A stretch of DNA of 64,000 nt. Origin: Closterium sp. Naga37s-1. Its lineage: Eukaryota; Streptophyta; Zygnematophyceae; Desmidiales; Closteriaceae. Every line of letters starts with the position of its first letter. Within the stretch, counting starts at the first letter, position 1. A model generated the notes under the pieces. The model ran no database searches and had not been told where the DNA came from. It was given only the letters and a program-made list of their open reading frames with translations. The DNA lies in assembly GCA_947471745.1 (NCBI GenBank), contig CANJKZ010000768.1:883501-947500 (forward strand), given 5' to 3'. Both the position numbers and the translations under genes were made by a program. Positions 1 through 13,277 of this stretch are shown here, piece after piece.

Positions 1-1
1 G

Positions 2-3000
2 ATGGCGACGGGATGCTGCTCGTCTCGGCGGCGGGAGAGGTGCTCGGTCGGGCGACGTACTCCGGGCGTGTCCTCTGCACCGACCTGCGTCCCTGCTCCG
101 AGGTCGATGTCGCCCACGACGGAGGTCGTGGCCCTGCGGGCGATCATCTCGACGACGATGTCGACGCCGAACAGAATGCACGCGAGGCTTGCGCACGTCA
201 GCATGGACACCATACGGAGCTCGGCGAAGCACGAGGTCACCACTGGGCTGGACTTCAAGTCGGCGACGAGCGCCGACTCACCGTGTATCTCGTGCGTCGG
301 CGGGAAGCTGGCGCGGCACACCTTCCCCGACCAAGGCTCCGACGCCGACGACGTGCTGGCCGTCGTGCACATCGACCTGTGCGGGCCGTTCCGCGTGGCT
401 GCAGAGGACGGCAGCTTGTACTTCTTGCTGCTCAAGGACCGCAAGACCCGTTACGTGTGGGTGAGGCCGGTTGCCAAGAAGTCGGATGTGCTGCTGGAGT
501 TCCAGAAGTGGCAGGTGTTGGTGGAGAGGCAGGTGAAGAAGTCGGTGCTGATGCTGCACTCAGACCGAGGAGGGGAGTTCCTCGGGAAGAAGTTCACCGA
601 CTTCGTGGATGGAAAGGGGATCGTCCACGACCTTACCTGCCCGTACACCCCGCAGCAGAAGAGCATGGCGGAGCGGGAGATGAGGACGGTGGTGGAGTCG
701 GTGCGAACGATGCTGCTGCACATGGGCGTGCAGCACCACTGGTGGCACCTCGCTCTGCGGCAGGCCGTCTGGGTCCGCAACTGCCTTGAGAGGTCGACGC
801 TGCCGCCGGGGACTACACCGTACCAGCTGCTGACCGGGACGAAGCCCGACTTGTCGCTGGCACGTGTGTGGGGCTCTATGGCACAGTTCCTCGTCCCCGA
901 GCAGCAGCGTGGTGGGAAGCTGAAGACGAAGGCGAAGTGGGGCCTTTATCTCGGTGTGCCGGCGGAGAGCAAGGGCTGGGAGCTCCTCGACATCGACGCC
1001 AACCGGGTGGTCACCACGTTGGACGTGGTGTTCTACGAGGAAATGTCGCTGGAGGTGTGGAAGTCAGAGCATGGGCCGGTGGCGAGACGGACGCCGACTA
1101 CCCCGCCCACCGACACCTCGACGGCGACGCTACCTCTGCTTGCTAAGGTTGGTGAGCTTGCTGATGAGGACTCCGAGGTCGTCCGTCCTCCTTCCCCTTC
1201 CCCTCCCCTCATGGTCGACCTGCGCAAGCTGACTCCTGTGTCAGCCTCCGGCGATAAGGGGAGCAGTGGGACGTCGCCTTCGGCGCCGGCCAAGGGCATC
1301 GCCGGTGGCCGACGTGGCGAGCGGCAAGTCGACGTGGGAGTGAAGTCGACGTGGATAGGGGAGGAGCAGGTCGAGGAGGTGCAGCCGACTTGGGTGAAGC
1401 CGGCGAAGAACGCACCAGCTGGGCAGCAACCGATGGGGGAGCAGGCAGCGGTGAAGCCGACCACAGAGCAGTCGGCAACCAGGCAGTCGACAGAGGAGCC
1501 GACCACAGGGGAGAGGTCGGCCAAGAAGTCGACCGAGGTGCAGCAGGACGACGAGGGCAGTGAAGACGGTGACGAAGGAGGGGACGCCGAGAAGTCCACC
1601 AAGAGTGACGTGGTGGAGGTTCGGCCTGAACCCCGGAAGTCAGGCCGACTTCGGAGGCCACCCGACTTCTTCGTCCCCGCTGCCTTCACCACGGTGTACG
1701 ACGTGGACGACGACGACTTGGCGTATGATGACGCCGAGGAGGATGAGGAGTTTCCGGAGCTCGACCCCGACATGCATGCCGACCGCGAGCACCGTTGGGA
1801 CCTCTTGACGATGACGGTGAAGGAGGCATTGGCAAGCTGGAAGGGCCCGGCAGTGAAGGCCGCCATGGAGGAGGAGATCCGCAGCCTCATCAACATGGGC
1901 ACTTGGGAGCTGGTCGAACGCCCGCCGGGGGTGAACATCATGAAGAACCGGTGGGTCCTGATGACGAAGTACCACGTCGACGACACCGTCGAGCGCGAGA
2001 AGGCGAGGCTGGTCATGAAGGGCTTCACCCAGGTGTATGGCGCCGACTACGATGAAACGTTTGCACCGGTGGGCAGCTACGTCACGCTGAGGATCTTCCT
2101 CAGCATCGTTGCCGTCCTCAACCTCAACCTGATGCAGCTCGACATGAAGAACGCCTTCCTGCAGAGCAAGCTCGACCGGATGTTCTATATGTCCCAGCCG
2201 TACTACTTCAACGACGGAACCGGCCGGGTGTGCAAGCTGCTGAAGAGCCTGTACGGGCTGAAGCAGTCGTCGCTGCTGTGGTACTTGGCGCTCAACGACG
2301 TGCTGGTCGGCACCGGGTGGAAGAAGAGCCAGATCGACGAGGCGCTGTACTTCAAGGTCGGCGACGACGGAGTGGCCCGCTGGGTGCTGATCTACGTCGA
2401 CGACCTGCTCGCCGCCAGCAGCAGTACCAAGATGCTGAAGGAGCTGCTGGAGTCCGCTTTTGAGTTGCGTGAGATTTCGCCGGTGCAGAAGTACCTCGGG
2501 CTGGAGATCGTCCGCGACCGGTCGGCGGGGAAACTGTGGCTGCACCAGCAGGGCTACGCCGACAAGCTGCGTAGGCGGATCGTTGACAAGGAGCAGACCG
2601 GGCGCACCCCGAAGACGCCGGTCTCAGTCGACGCCTACGCCGAGCTCACCTTCGACGACGAGGAGGCATAGGAGCGACAGGAGGAGGAGTACCGGCAGAA
2701 GGTCGGCTCGCTGCAGTTCGCGGCGACGACGACGAGGCCGGACATTGCCTTCGCCTGCAGCAAACTGGGGAGCAGCCTCACGGTGAGGAGTGACCAGCAC
2801 TGGCGCGAGGTCGACCGCTGCCTCGCCTACCTCGCCAACATGCGTGACACCGCCCTCGAGTTCGGTGGTGGACCTGAGTCGCTGGAGCTGGTCGGCTACG
2901 TGGACGCCGACGACGCCAGTGACAAGCAGAACAGGACGAGCACGGGCGGCTATGTGTTTGTCTACGGAAAGGCCACAGTCTCCTGGTCGAGCCAGCGCAT

Positions 3001-3364
3001 CAAGTGCGTGACGTTGTCATCGACCGAGTCGGAATACGTGGCGGCCACTGAAGCCGGCAAGGAGGGACGTCAACTTCGCTTCCTCCTTGCAGAGTTCTGG
3101 CAGCTGGATGCCGGGAAGCCGTCTGTCCTTTGGGTGGACAACAAGTCGGCCATCACAGTCGCCGAGGGCATGGGGTTGACGGGCAACCTCAAGCACATGG
3201 AGCGGCGACAGGCCTGGCTGCAGCACATGGTGAAGCGCGGGAAGTTCTCGCTGAGGTACATCCCGACCACCGAGCAGCCGGCCGACTTCCTGACGAAGGC
3301 GCTGCACTATCCGGCCTTCAACACGCTCAGCACGGCTCAGCACGCCAATCATCTGCGAAGCTAG
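2..3364 (+). pseudogene. Element A: copia-type pol polyprotein, 5'-truncated by the window edge, one in-frame stop
   Basis: This is the integrase, reverse transcriptase and RNase H part of a Ty1/copia polyprotein. The frame is open from the window edge. A His/Cys zinc region (MHARLAHVS, then CISC) comes at about residues 58-98. The integrase acidic residues sit in HIDLCGPF (about 122), LHSDRGGEF (about 185) and MAERE (about 222). A Glu/Lys/Thr-rich linker follows, then reverse transcriptase with YVDDLL at about 798. A TAG at 2669-2671 interrupts the frame, but the same frame continues through VGSLQFAATTTRPDIAF and the RNase H domain (VDADDASDKQ, ESEYVA, DNKSA, ADFLTKAL) to a stop at 3362-3364. 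One stop in about 1,120 codons suggests a recently lost element or one tolerated change. Gag and protease would lie upstream of the window. I found no LTR after it. Its composition is GC-rich and unlike the flanking DNA on its right. Confidence 0.93.
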
Positions 3365-3520
3365 TGCGATGCTGTACTGCGGGAGCTACGCTAGCACGCC
3401 GTCGCCCTACAGCGTTGGCACGCCGTCGACTTTGCACTGCTGGAGCGCGGTCGACCAAGTCGTGCTGGAACGCGGTCGACCATGCTGCGCTGGCAGTCGA
3501 CCGACCTGAATGCTAGCTCT
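3365..3520 (+). repeat. Short GTCGAC-rich degenerate repeats after element A
   Basis: The stretch just after the pol stop holds repeated pieces such as GCGCGGTCGACCA and ACGCGGTCGACCA, each led by GCTGGA, plus two copies of GCACGCCGTCG. It is probably the 3' untranslated part of element A. No TG...CA LTR edge and no polypurine tract could be recognised, so the end of element A is not defined. Confidence 0.5.
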
Positions 3521-4254
3521 GATGTAGTCTTGGCTTGCCAACCTCATTGAACCATTTGCTGTCAACTTTCTCTAGTGAAACGCTTGCCAAATTGTCCCGT
3601 GAACTAACAAGCAGTGTGTGCACTAGGAAAACGACTAAGGACCAACGAACGCAGAGATCACACGAGCACTCGTGCCTAGCCCGTAGTCTAGCTCCCGTTG
3701 TAGTAGCTATCTCCGCAGCCCCTGCCGCATAACTCACCAAGTCACTACCCTTTTCCTCCCGTTCGTCACTTCCAGCAGCAGCCAATGGTGAGGGAGCGGG
3801 TGCAATGTTCAGCCAGACTGGAGCTGGAGCGGCTGCAGTGGTTCAGGTAGAAAATGCTTTTCAGTGGGTGGCTGCATGTGGGCAGCTGGGCTGAAGTAGG
3901 AGGTGCATGAGTGTGCGTGAATGTGGAGGGTGTGGTGCGGATTTTAGATGTCTCAAGTGAAATGACGCATGGTGGTGGGCGGACGGTGAGGTAGGCAAGG
4001 GCTACATACGGGCGCTGCAGGTGTGGAACCGTAGGCTGTTCCCGTTCGTTTGATTGAGTGTGATGCGTTGTATTCTGGATAAACAACAGAGCCGCTTGAT
4101 TCTCCTGTACCGACTCATAGCCCACAGGTTTCCCTCCCGGCACTGACTCCCACATCTCTAGCATAATCCCAGCTCCTTTTCCTCTTTTCCCTTCCCTCTC
4201 CCACCTCGCCAGCTCTGCACCGCACACCTGCTTCTCTCCTACACCCAAACCTGC
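3521..4254. other. No gene seen
   Basis: Only short frames with no recognisable similarity are present on either strand. Part of this may still be the LTR of element A, but no second copy exists in the window to prove it. Confidence 0.4.
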
Positions 4255-7062
4255 CCCACTGCATGTGCCCCAACAGTGCTACAGACGCGCTGTTCACCCA
4301 GGCCCCCTCCCTTCCCCTTACCCTCTCCCTCTCTCTCCCCTTCCCGACCCCTCCCAGCTCCGCACTTGCTTCTCCTATTCCAACGCCTGCTCACCGAGTC
4401 TTTCTCCCTACAGGCGCTGCACTGCTCCCCCCTAACTCGCCCCGCTCCACCTCCTCCAACCCATCCCACATCTTACCACCAGCTCTGCCGTCGCACCCGT
4501 GACTCCCACGCCAATGTCTGCCCCACGTTTTCCTGCCTCTACAGTGGCGCCGCACTGCTCTCACCCAGGCTCTGCCCCTTACTCTCCCATTGCCACCTCC
4601 CTTCGCCCTTCCCCCGTCTTCCGTCCAGCTTTGCGTCATGGCTTCACCCAACAGCCTGCAGGTTGTGAAGGTGCGCCCATGGTGCAGGGCTGCACATGCG
4701 ACGAGTGCACAGGGCGCATGTTAATGGGTGTTGAAAGAAAGCTGCGGTGCAGCCTTGGCACCTTCCAACCTGCGGGCTGCATCTTTCCTTCAACACCCAC
4801 TACCCTCTTGCCTTCCTCCTCCACTCCTCCCTCCACCAGCTTCACCTGCTTCTCCTGCACCCACTTCTGGCCCACCAATTTCATGCTACTACGGCGCTGC
4901 CCCCCCCGTCTCTCTCATAAGTCACTTTGCCGCTGACTACCCTTCCCCTCTCTTCTCCCCCCCTTCTTTACTGCCCCTCCAGCTCCGCACCTGCTTCCCC
5001 TGCACCAACTTATGCCCCACCAACTCCCACACCTACAAATCTGGCGCGTTGTTCACCCCCGCAGAGGCTGCAGGCGAAGGTGAGTGAGGCTGCTGGGTGC
5101 GCCGTGGCGGTTTCCTTTCCCAAGGACAAGTGGGGGGAGAAGGAGGTGCAAGCTGCGCAGGAAGTGGGCTGATTACGGGTCACTGGCGTGGCGTGGCTGC
5201 AGGCGCAGCTGGGCAGAGCTGTTGAGTGTTCTGTGGCGGTTTTTGAGGGTGGGTTGGCCTAGGGAGAAGGAGGTGCGTTCCGAGTGAGTGAGGGGTGACA
5301 GGCTACGCTGCTCAAACCTTGTGAGACACTGGTAGACCATGGGTGACGCGAGGCTGGGCGGGACTGCTTGGTGTCCCGCGTGGCAGTGTTTTTCCTCTCG
5401 GAGGAGCAGAGGGAGAAAGAGGTTCGTGCTGTGAGGAAGGAGGTGGGCTCGACTGCAATGGCTCATTGGTGGGTGCATTGGGCGAGTAAGAGGGTGGATT
5501 GTGATGGGTCACTGCTGCTGCTCACTGTTACTAGACACTACTGGTTGGAGAAGATGTGTGTGTGGTATGGAGAAAGAGGCCAATCATGGTTCACCAGCAG
5601 TTCACTCTCATATCACTCGTAATTTCTCCCAGGTTTTTCTCAGCTCAGGTCGGTCTCGGGTGTTGATCCGCAAGAGGCTGCTGCCCTGTTGCTGAATGCC
5701 GGGGGCAGTGCTATTTATATAAGGTGGCAAATCGGGACTAACAAGTCACCCGCCAGGCATGCATACTGGAACCATCACTCTCCATAATGTTTTTCCTATT
5801 TCTGTCCCCTTCCCCCTTCCCCTTTACACTCCCTTCTCCCTTCCCCTTTACACTCCCTTCCCCATCTGCTTCCCCTTCCCCTCCTCCATCCCCTTCCCCT
5901 CTCCTTTCACTGTCACTGTCCCCTTCCCATCCCCGTCCCCGTCACCATCTTCCCCTCCCAATAGACTTACCAAAGTCATGACTAGCGTCCAGGATGCTGA
6001 CATCTGCATGCTGGACGTTCGGGCAAAGCAGCCAGCAGATGGTAGGCCGGACAGGTGAGAAACAAAAGCATGGGCAGAGCAAAAAAGGGTGGGAGGGGGT
6101 GCAGGGGTGGGCGGGGGATGTTTGGGGTGGGGAGAGGTGGGGAGGGGGAGGGGGTGGGTTTTGAAGTGGAAGGGCAAGAACACAATGAAATTTATGATTA
6201 CAACGTAAAAAAATGCTAACACTGGGCCCTGAATCGTGTGCTCATTGGTCTCACGGAAGTTGTCATCCCCATGAAAATCACTTCTACAAATTCTCAAAAG
6301 AGATCGCAGCAGTGCACACTCGCATCCTTTCCCACAGACTCACTCCCCCACAGCTCCCACGTCCCTCTCATAAGCCACTGTGCTGTTTCCTCTGGTTCCC
6401 CTCTCCCCTTACCCACAATTCACCTCCCCACCTGCTTCTCCAACGCCGGCTTCTGACCCACAAACTTAGGCCCGTCTATCGCCCCATGCTCTCACTCTCT
6501 CACTCGCCCTGCCCTCCCCGCTCCCCTCTCCCCCCCAACATGTTTCTCGACCCCTCATCCACCCAGCTCCACACCTACTTCTCCTACACCGATTTGTTGC
6601 ACGGATTCCCCTTATGCTACTGTCTCCCATGTTCTTTTACCCGTATAAAGGACTGTGTTTCTTCCCGCCACACTCCTTCCCCCTCAGCTCGGCACGTGTT
6701 TTCCTGACTCGGACTTCTGGCCCACCAACTTGGCAATGGCACAGTGTCCCTCACCCCACACCCCTCTGTTAAGCCACTGTAATGTTTACCCTCTCCCCCC
6801 TCAATCCCTTCCCACTATACCTCATCCCCCAGCTCCGCATCTGCTTCTCCCACACCAGCCTATGCCCCATGAATCTTGCCTCTACGGCATGAGGGCGCGC
6901 TGTTCACGTGCAACCTATGCGCTGTTGACAGGGCGGACGCACAGGAGAGGGTGCAGGCGAAGCTGGACAAAGATGCCCCGTGGCTTTAATAATTGTTGAG
7001 GACGAGCAGCAGTAGACCCAGGTGGGCTATAATGGGTCATTTCTGGGTGAAGGAGGTGGTGG
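4255..7062 (+). repeat. Cluster 1 of degenerate exon-like repeats with pyrimidine tracts
   Basis: This is a head-to-tail array of diverged units. A typical unit has a CATAAGCCACTGTGCTGTT box, a 40-80 base C/T tract ending in CAG, and then CTCCGCACCTGCTTCTCC followed by ACACCGACTTCTGGCCCACC. Clear copies of the last box start near 4356, 4842, 4980, 6568, 6686 and 6830. The CATAAGCCACTG box is near 4915, 6372 and 6772. A second module starting GGCTGCAGGCGAAG occurs near 5068, 5199 and 6950, with weaker relatives near 5350. Frames break often, so no protein can be proposed. The pyrimidine tract plus CAG looks like a 3' splice site repeated many times. The same units recur at 32.2-34.6 kb. Confidence 0.7.
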
Positions 7063-8199
7063 GTTGCTTTCATTGTTACGGTCGATCACTCGCAGCTGAG
7101 TTGGATTTGGGTCAGGCTGCTGTATGGCCCTTGGATGTGCTCTCAGGTTACTCTCAGTCGCTCCCAAGTGATTCTCAGGTGATTCAGATGAATCTCAAGT
7201 TTTCCTGGTCGTGAAAGGTTACTGGAGCTGCTGATTTGCGAGAGGCTGAATGATGCCTGCCTTATTGCCTTGTGTTGGTGCAACCTACGATTTGCACTCG
7301 GCTTGTTGTCCGTGTGCGTGCATGCATGTATGCATGGAATGGTATCAGGGCATGAGATAATATATATTTCATGCTTATAATAGTGTGCGAATGATGAGTC
7401 ATGATGTCGAATGTGTGTGTGTCGAGTGAATAGCGAGTCATCGCTAGTCGCGCGGTTTCTATTTTGTCGTTTGTGTGTGTCGCGTGGTTTCTGTTTTGTC
7501 GTGTGTGGAACGTTCGGCGTGTCGCCGGTGTGTGTAGCAGACCCATCAAGAACTCAAGGATGAGTTTATGATAAAGAACCAGAGCCTTGTTTCAAGATTC
7601 AAGTGATCGCGAAGCTCACGAAAGAATGGTACACCTGAAGATATTGAGAATGGTTACATTACTTTGTGTAGTGTAACATTTCACTTGGTGTAGGCCCTTG
7701 TGAATGGTAGTTTCGAGACCCTTCGTGGTTGGGTATTTTGTGGCACTGTTCCACATCACTGTACCTTGGCTCTTGGGGTTTGTAGGAACTGGGAGTCATT
7801 CCTTACTAGTAGCTCTTCTTAATTTGTGTTATAAGACTATAGTTGCTGCCATAGTGCCATTCGTTCAAACCGACGCTGTGTCGTCAATACTTGGTGAAAT
7901 CGTGCGATCTAAATTGCCTATTGTAGGCGACTGCAAGACGCTCCAGATCCAAGTTGAATCAGGCCATTTGAAGCTGTGACCAGAACGCTATGAACGTTTA
8001 AATTCGCTGTGCAGAAATCTGACTGTGCACTCTGTCTTTCGTTTTAGGCACATTTGAGACTACTGTGACTATAACACCTTGGGATTAGGTGTTTTTCAAG
8101 GTGCTCCATGCTCTGCGTATACTGCTTGCCCTGTGAATGCCCTGCCACGGTGACTTCCAAGGTGCCAACGCGGGTCTATCGGGGACGGACACTTTACAA
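7063..8199. other. No gene seen; AT-rich intergenic
   Basis: A 91-codon frame at 7704-7979 (+) has a hydrophobic N-terminal half but no recognisable similarity and no supporting signals. A short doublet, CGCGGTTTCTATTTTGTCGT, with a near copy about 38 bases later, lies near 7458-7502. Confidence 0.4.
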
Positions 8200-8590
8200 C
8201 TTTGCTCCTTTCTCTCCCCCCCCCCCCTCCCCCCTACTCACACCACTCTCCACTTCGCTCTTACCAACCTCACTCGCATTTCCCTCTGGCCTCTCCTCGG
8301 CCCCTCTTCCCCCAAATACTACACCGCGTTTCAAGACACATCTACTGATACATTGCCACATGCCTCCGCCACACGCCACTTCCCTCTTACACACCCCACT
8401 GGCATTCCCTCTAAATCCTTCTGGGCTGTCTTACCGCTCCCTCCCTCCCACTGCCTCCACTTCGTCCAATCACCCTCCAGGTGTGCAAAGTGCAGCCTTC
8501 ACTCTCCAGCATTGTCCCCCTTTACCCATCTCCTTACCCATTCACGTACCCAGCCCCTAACCCATCCCCTTACCCATCCCTTCCACTTAC
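8200..8590. repeat. C-rich low-complexity stretch
   Basis: The strand is dominated by C and T with short homopolymers and a run of near-identical TTACCCATCC steps at about 8520-8580. Reading frames here are open only because the composition is biased. Confidence 0.6.
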
Positions 8591-10139
8591 CTAGGCATGA
8601 GCTAAGGGCGAGGCGAGTATTACTTGCCTCGTACCTTCCTGACTCATTCGAGTAACAAGGCGAGGTGATTACGCTATGAGTGATTCCTACTCTCGTTCGA
8701 CTCATTCATTACTCGCTTTATATAACATGTACAGATACTTCTTGCTGATTAAAGTGGATGGATTTGGCATGGCAATGCATCATGCCTCAGGCAAATTCAC
8801 TGATGGATTGTATAATTGTATTGTCCTTCACCTTATCAATCACCTCAGGAGGACGGACTTGCCATGGCATAGTGCATCATGATCCATGTATGGGTTACAA
8901 GTGATTTATTAGTAATTTCCCCTAAGCCACCTGTCTCCCTACCGTGCAATCACCTACCCTCAGAGCTCAGGTGGACGACTGGGCACGGCATGAGAAATAA
9001 TTTATCAATCGCGACTTTAAACGAGAAAAGCGTTTTCAAGACCTTGTTGGCTGGCAGTACAACTTAGTCTGACCAGTATGCGGGGATCCCGGGCTGTGTG
9101 AGGAAAGTCTGCTTTTATGGATGAAGCAGGCCTGGTATAAGCCTGGCCAATCTGAGCAACGGTTCATGTTTCCAACATTGACAGTTGCCGGTGCAATCTG
9201 CCATGCCCCCCCCTGCCTTTAGTCCCACCACTATGTAGTTACTTCCCTGTTGCAATAGAACTGGCATGGCATGCCATCTCATCAGCTCTGCACTACTACC
9301 AGCACCACCACCATATTTCACTATCTCTGCCTTACTATGGTCTGCCGCTGCCATCTCTTTTATGGTAGGTGCAAGGTCAAAGCCATCTATCACTCTCGCT
9401 AACAATCCCAGTCTCTGTAGGATTCCCACCGTGACTGTCTCCCTGTGGCTGGCAGGTGCAAGGTGGGTGCCATCTAAGAGAGCTTGCCTGCCACTCTATC
9501 TCACCCTCAGTAGGCATCCTGCATTGCCGCTACTCCAAACTGGAGATCACAATCCTGGATGACCTGCTTTGCCAAAGACGTTTCAAGAAGAAAATGTACA
9601 GACACCGCATACGCATTTGACATTGTCCGCGCTGTAATATATGAGACTGATAAATTGGCCGGTTGCCAGAGTCAAGTTTTGTACTGCCTCCTTGCTTATT
9701 ACAGGGGTTACTGCAGATGCAGAGTGGTAGACACCTGACACGATTCAGGAGGTTTCATTGATCACAAAAGTATGTTGGTGGACAGCTCATTTTCTTCGGT
9801 AATGAATGGAGCAGACAGAATCAACTTGCGAAGACGGTTGTTTACATATTATCACTGCACATGTTGTTGCAAACACTGCAAAAACGAGGCATGGGTATTG
9901 CATTGCATCCATCACTTGTAGCCAGTGCATGCATGCATTGGCCAGAGAATGAAGGCGAGAAAGAACATGAACGTGAAACAGGACCCGCCCGCCTTGTTAC
10001 CTAACACCACATCAGTTGCTTTAAAATAGATTGCTGTTCAACAAACTAGTAACCTGACATATCCATATTTCTCAAGCCCTGCCTCTTGAGCTTAGAAAGC
10101 TTCGTGGCCATCTCTGAATTCTGAATCATATTATGCAAT
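8591..10139. other. No confident gene; one unassigned minus-strand frame
   Basis: A 104-codon minus-strand frame (9115-9429) has ordinary amino-acid composition, with a stretch reading VKYGGGAGSSAELMRWHAMP. It matches no family I know and has no clear promoter or splice context. The rest is AT-rich intergenic sequence. Confidence 0.25.
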
Positions 10140-10770
10140 AGCCGCTGATGTATGAGAATTGAAACATGCGCTGTATCTCAGATGAAGCACATGATGCATG
10201 CTGGCATGATGCATGAATGGAAATATGATGTTTATTGATAGCATTATAAATTACATGATAGATGTCCTAGGAGAATCACATACTGTATCATCTTGTCGAT
10301 CGTACCAGCTCATCCCTAGCCATACCAGCTCAACCCTAACCAAATCCTAACATGATTAAGGCATGCACTAGATACTGATGTGTGAATGTAGAATCAAACT
10401 TCATAGCAAGCTGCTGCACATGACACTTGCTAGCATCCCTGATGAGTTGCATGTTGAATTTCTCATAGCACCATCAATTTTGGTCCATGCTAAATTCCTC
10501 ATACTTGGTAACGTAATAGATCGAATGCTGAATACTGCTGTCATATGGACAAGCATGCTGAATGCCCCATGGCTATGGTAAATGCCTGCTCAATGCTGCA
10601 TGGCATCATACTTAGCAGCTAGCTGACCAATGGCATGATGTTGGGCACGTGTAACAGCATGATTATTTTCAGGATGAATTTTCTAACGCCGGGATTAGCG
10701 CACTGAGCGTCGCATGCTGAATGTATCATTGCACGGAGAGCTTCATCAGACAAAAAAAAAAAAAAACAAA

Positions 10771-10801
<31 letters not shown>

Positions 10802-12300
10802 ATGTCTCATGGCATGATGACTTGGATGAATATTAGAACATGATACTTTGAAGCTAAATAGCTTACCACTTGATGGCATTGGTGCTGTCTTACTGCGCCA
10901 TGAATTGCACGTGACATGTTGCATGGCATCATAACCTGCATGTTGTAACATAACATCACGATTTGTATAATACATGTCTTAAGCATGTTTCATCTGACAT
11001 GGTGATATCACGCCAATAGTTTCGCGGGATCATAATTTCCATGACGTATGTTCATCACATGCTAAATCGGATGCTGAATGACTTACAGGATGGTGAAAGT
11101 GCATGCTGGATTGCATATTAGATCTCGCTGAAAATGCAAGCTGGATTTCTCTTGGCATGATGAATGCCCCATGGCAGTATGATGTGTCAGTCAATGAATA
11201 CGATGGCATTATATTTAACCCGCTGGATATTTTATGGAAGGCTGAATACCTTATCCCAGGATAGACGTAGACCAGATGTATGAGAGCATGATAATATACA
11301 GGTTGAATGATAATGACATAATGATTGGAGTGCTGAATTTCTCATGTCACTCATAACAATATGCATGCTGGATGTCTCATGACGGATTGCATGCTGAGTG
11401 TTTCTTGGCATGATAGATTCCATGCCTTAAATCTCTTAGGTTGAAAAACAAATGCATGCTGGATGTCTCATAGAATTACATATTGCATCCTACATGTCTC
11501 ATAACCTGATCATTCACATTTTGCACCAAAGCATTACTTTACATGCTGAATAGCTGAATGACATGATGACATTGGTGACAAACCTCATAATACTTACTTT
11601 GGAATGAATGAATTAACAAGCATTTCAGAATGCACGCATTAGAAATCTTCTCTCGGGACTACTATCATAGGAATCATATTTCACAATGCATTTCTCTGAA
11701 TGGGAGTCTGAAAATGCATCGCTCACAACGCAAATACAAGAATGGACATGTCAGAATGAATACCTTTGGACGCAAGAGTTGAAATGCATACCTCAAATGC
11801 AACTATCAGAATGTTATCTCCGAATGAATATCACGAACATCTCAGAGGAAAATTGTCAGAATGCATCTTGCAAAAAATAACTTTTAGAATGAAAAACTCT
11901 GAATGTTGATTGCAACAAGAAAGTTCCAAGATTCATAAGCCAAAGCGCACCTGTCAGCATGCCAAGCGTAGGAGTCATCAATCATACGGAATATTAAAAA
12001 TGCATCTCTCAGAATGCATATTTCATAACACATGTATGAAAATGCACTTTTGAATGTCTATCTCTGAACACATACCTCTTCCAAGATGCATATGCATTTC
12101 TTTCCAGGATGCATGTCATGATAATTAGCTTACATATTATCTCTCAAAATGCATCTCTCAGAATGCACCTGTAGACACTTCAGAATCAACATCTCGGAAT
12201 GCATCTCTCACTTATCGTCTTGCTGAATAAATATCTTCGGATGCATGTACAGTGTAGTGCAATGCATGTGTCACAATGCATCCCTCATAACGCAGAAGTT
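10140..12300. repeat. AT-rich zone of degenerate GCATGCTGAATG / CAGAATGCATCTCT motifs
   Basis: Short motifs recur irregularly over about 2 kb. In the left half they are mostly GCATGCTGAATG, GCTGGATGTCTCAT and CATGGCATGATG. In the right half they are mostly CAGAATGCATCTCTCA and its variants. Spacing is uneven (about 15-60 bases), so this is a decayed cryptic repeat rather than a clean satellite. An A-rich tract with interspersed C (about 10750-10800) splits it. No coding frame of interest is present. Confidence 0.6.
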
Positions 12301-13277
12301 GCAGTTCATGACTTCCATCATGTATGCCTATGCGCATGCACACACCAATGCGCATGCACACACATGCCGTCTAACATAAATGACGGTGCATCAAGGCTAC
12401 CCAAACCGTACCATGACTCGCCACACACACCTGATCGCAACCTGGGAAAAGGTGGCAACTCGACTGGAGCCTCAACAGCCTTGCTCGTTGCCGTGAAGCA
12501 TCTCCAGAAAGCATCTCGCAGTTTCACTCTTACCAAGCATAACCGACTGCCCCATTCACAAACACCCTCCTTCCATTCTCCAACACCCCACTCGCAATCT
12601 CAGCCCATCCCAGCATCTCGTACCTCGGGAATCAAGACATATTGGGGCTGTGCAGCAGCTGCCATGGTAGCTCGCTAGTCACTGCCCAGTAGCCTTCCAT
12701 CCAGCAGTTGGCAAAGTCCATCTGTTATGAGTTTGTGGCGAGACGACAATGGTGTTACCTTTTCCACATTGAGATGCATTGAACACTACATCATGTCCAT
12801 CATTACGAGGTGCCACAATGGACTACTGGCCTCCTGACAATTGTTAAATGATCACAATACTCAGAATTACTGGATTGGTTGCCTATGACATCCAGCGATG
12901 CTAGCAAGCAGTGACTAGAGCTAGGTAGACTAGGAAGATTTCATATGTTTCCTAAAAAGAATCTGGTTTGACTATCCGACAAGCATAGGAAGACAAAACA
13001 CATTCTATGAAAATCCAAGAAACAAACAGTGGTACAAGATAAGAAAGTTCAGAGAGCACACTACAAGTCTCCAAACTGTATAGTCCACACATTCTCTTCA
13101 TCTAACCTGGCACAAGCTTCACTGCTGCAGGCCCTGCTTTGAATGGGCCTTTCCTGTCCAAACATCAGCCAGCACAAGACATCTGCAAGCAACCTCTGCG
13201 GCACTGCAGCGTCTTCACCCGAATATTGTCCTCTGAGAGAGTCCCCAGCGGTAGGCAAGCACCCAAGTCTAGGCCAT
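12301..13277. other. No gene seen
   Basis: Short frames only. A small CA/GCATGCACACAC patch lies near 12330-12365. The last 200 bases precede the 3' end of the minus-strand LRR gene and may include its 3' untranslated region. Confidence 0.4.

Noticed and set aside
1033-2545. Long minus-strand frames opposite element A (331 and 301 codons).
   Set aside because: These are antisense shadows of GC-rich copia coding sequence and show no domain.
5964-6053. Possible exon between a pyrimidine tract (CCCAATAG) and a CAG/GTGAGA donor.
   Set aside because: The 30-codon reading matches nothing I know, and such signals are common in this C/T-rich cluster.
9115-9429. 104-codon minus-strand frame with normal-looking composition.
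   Set aside because: No family, promoter or splice support, so it is mentioned only as an unassigned frame in the intergenic entry.
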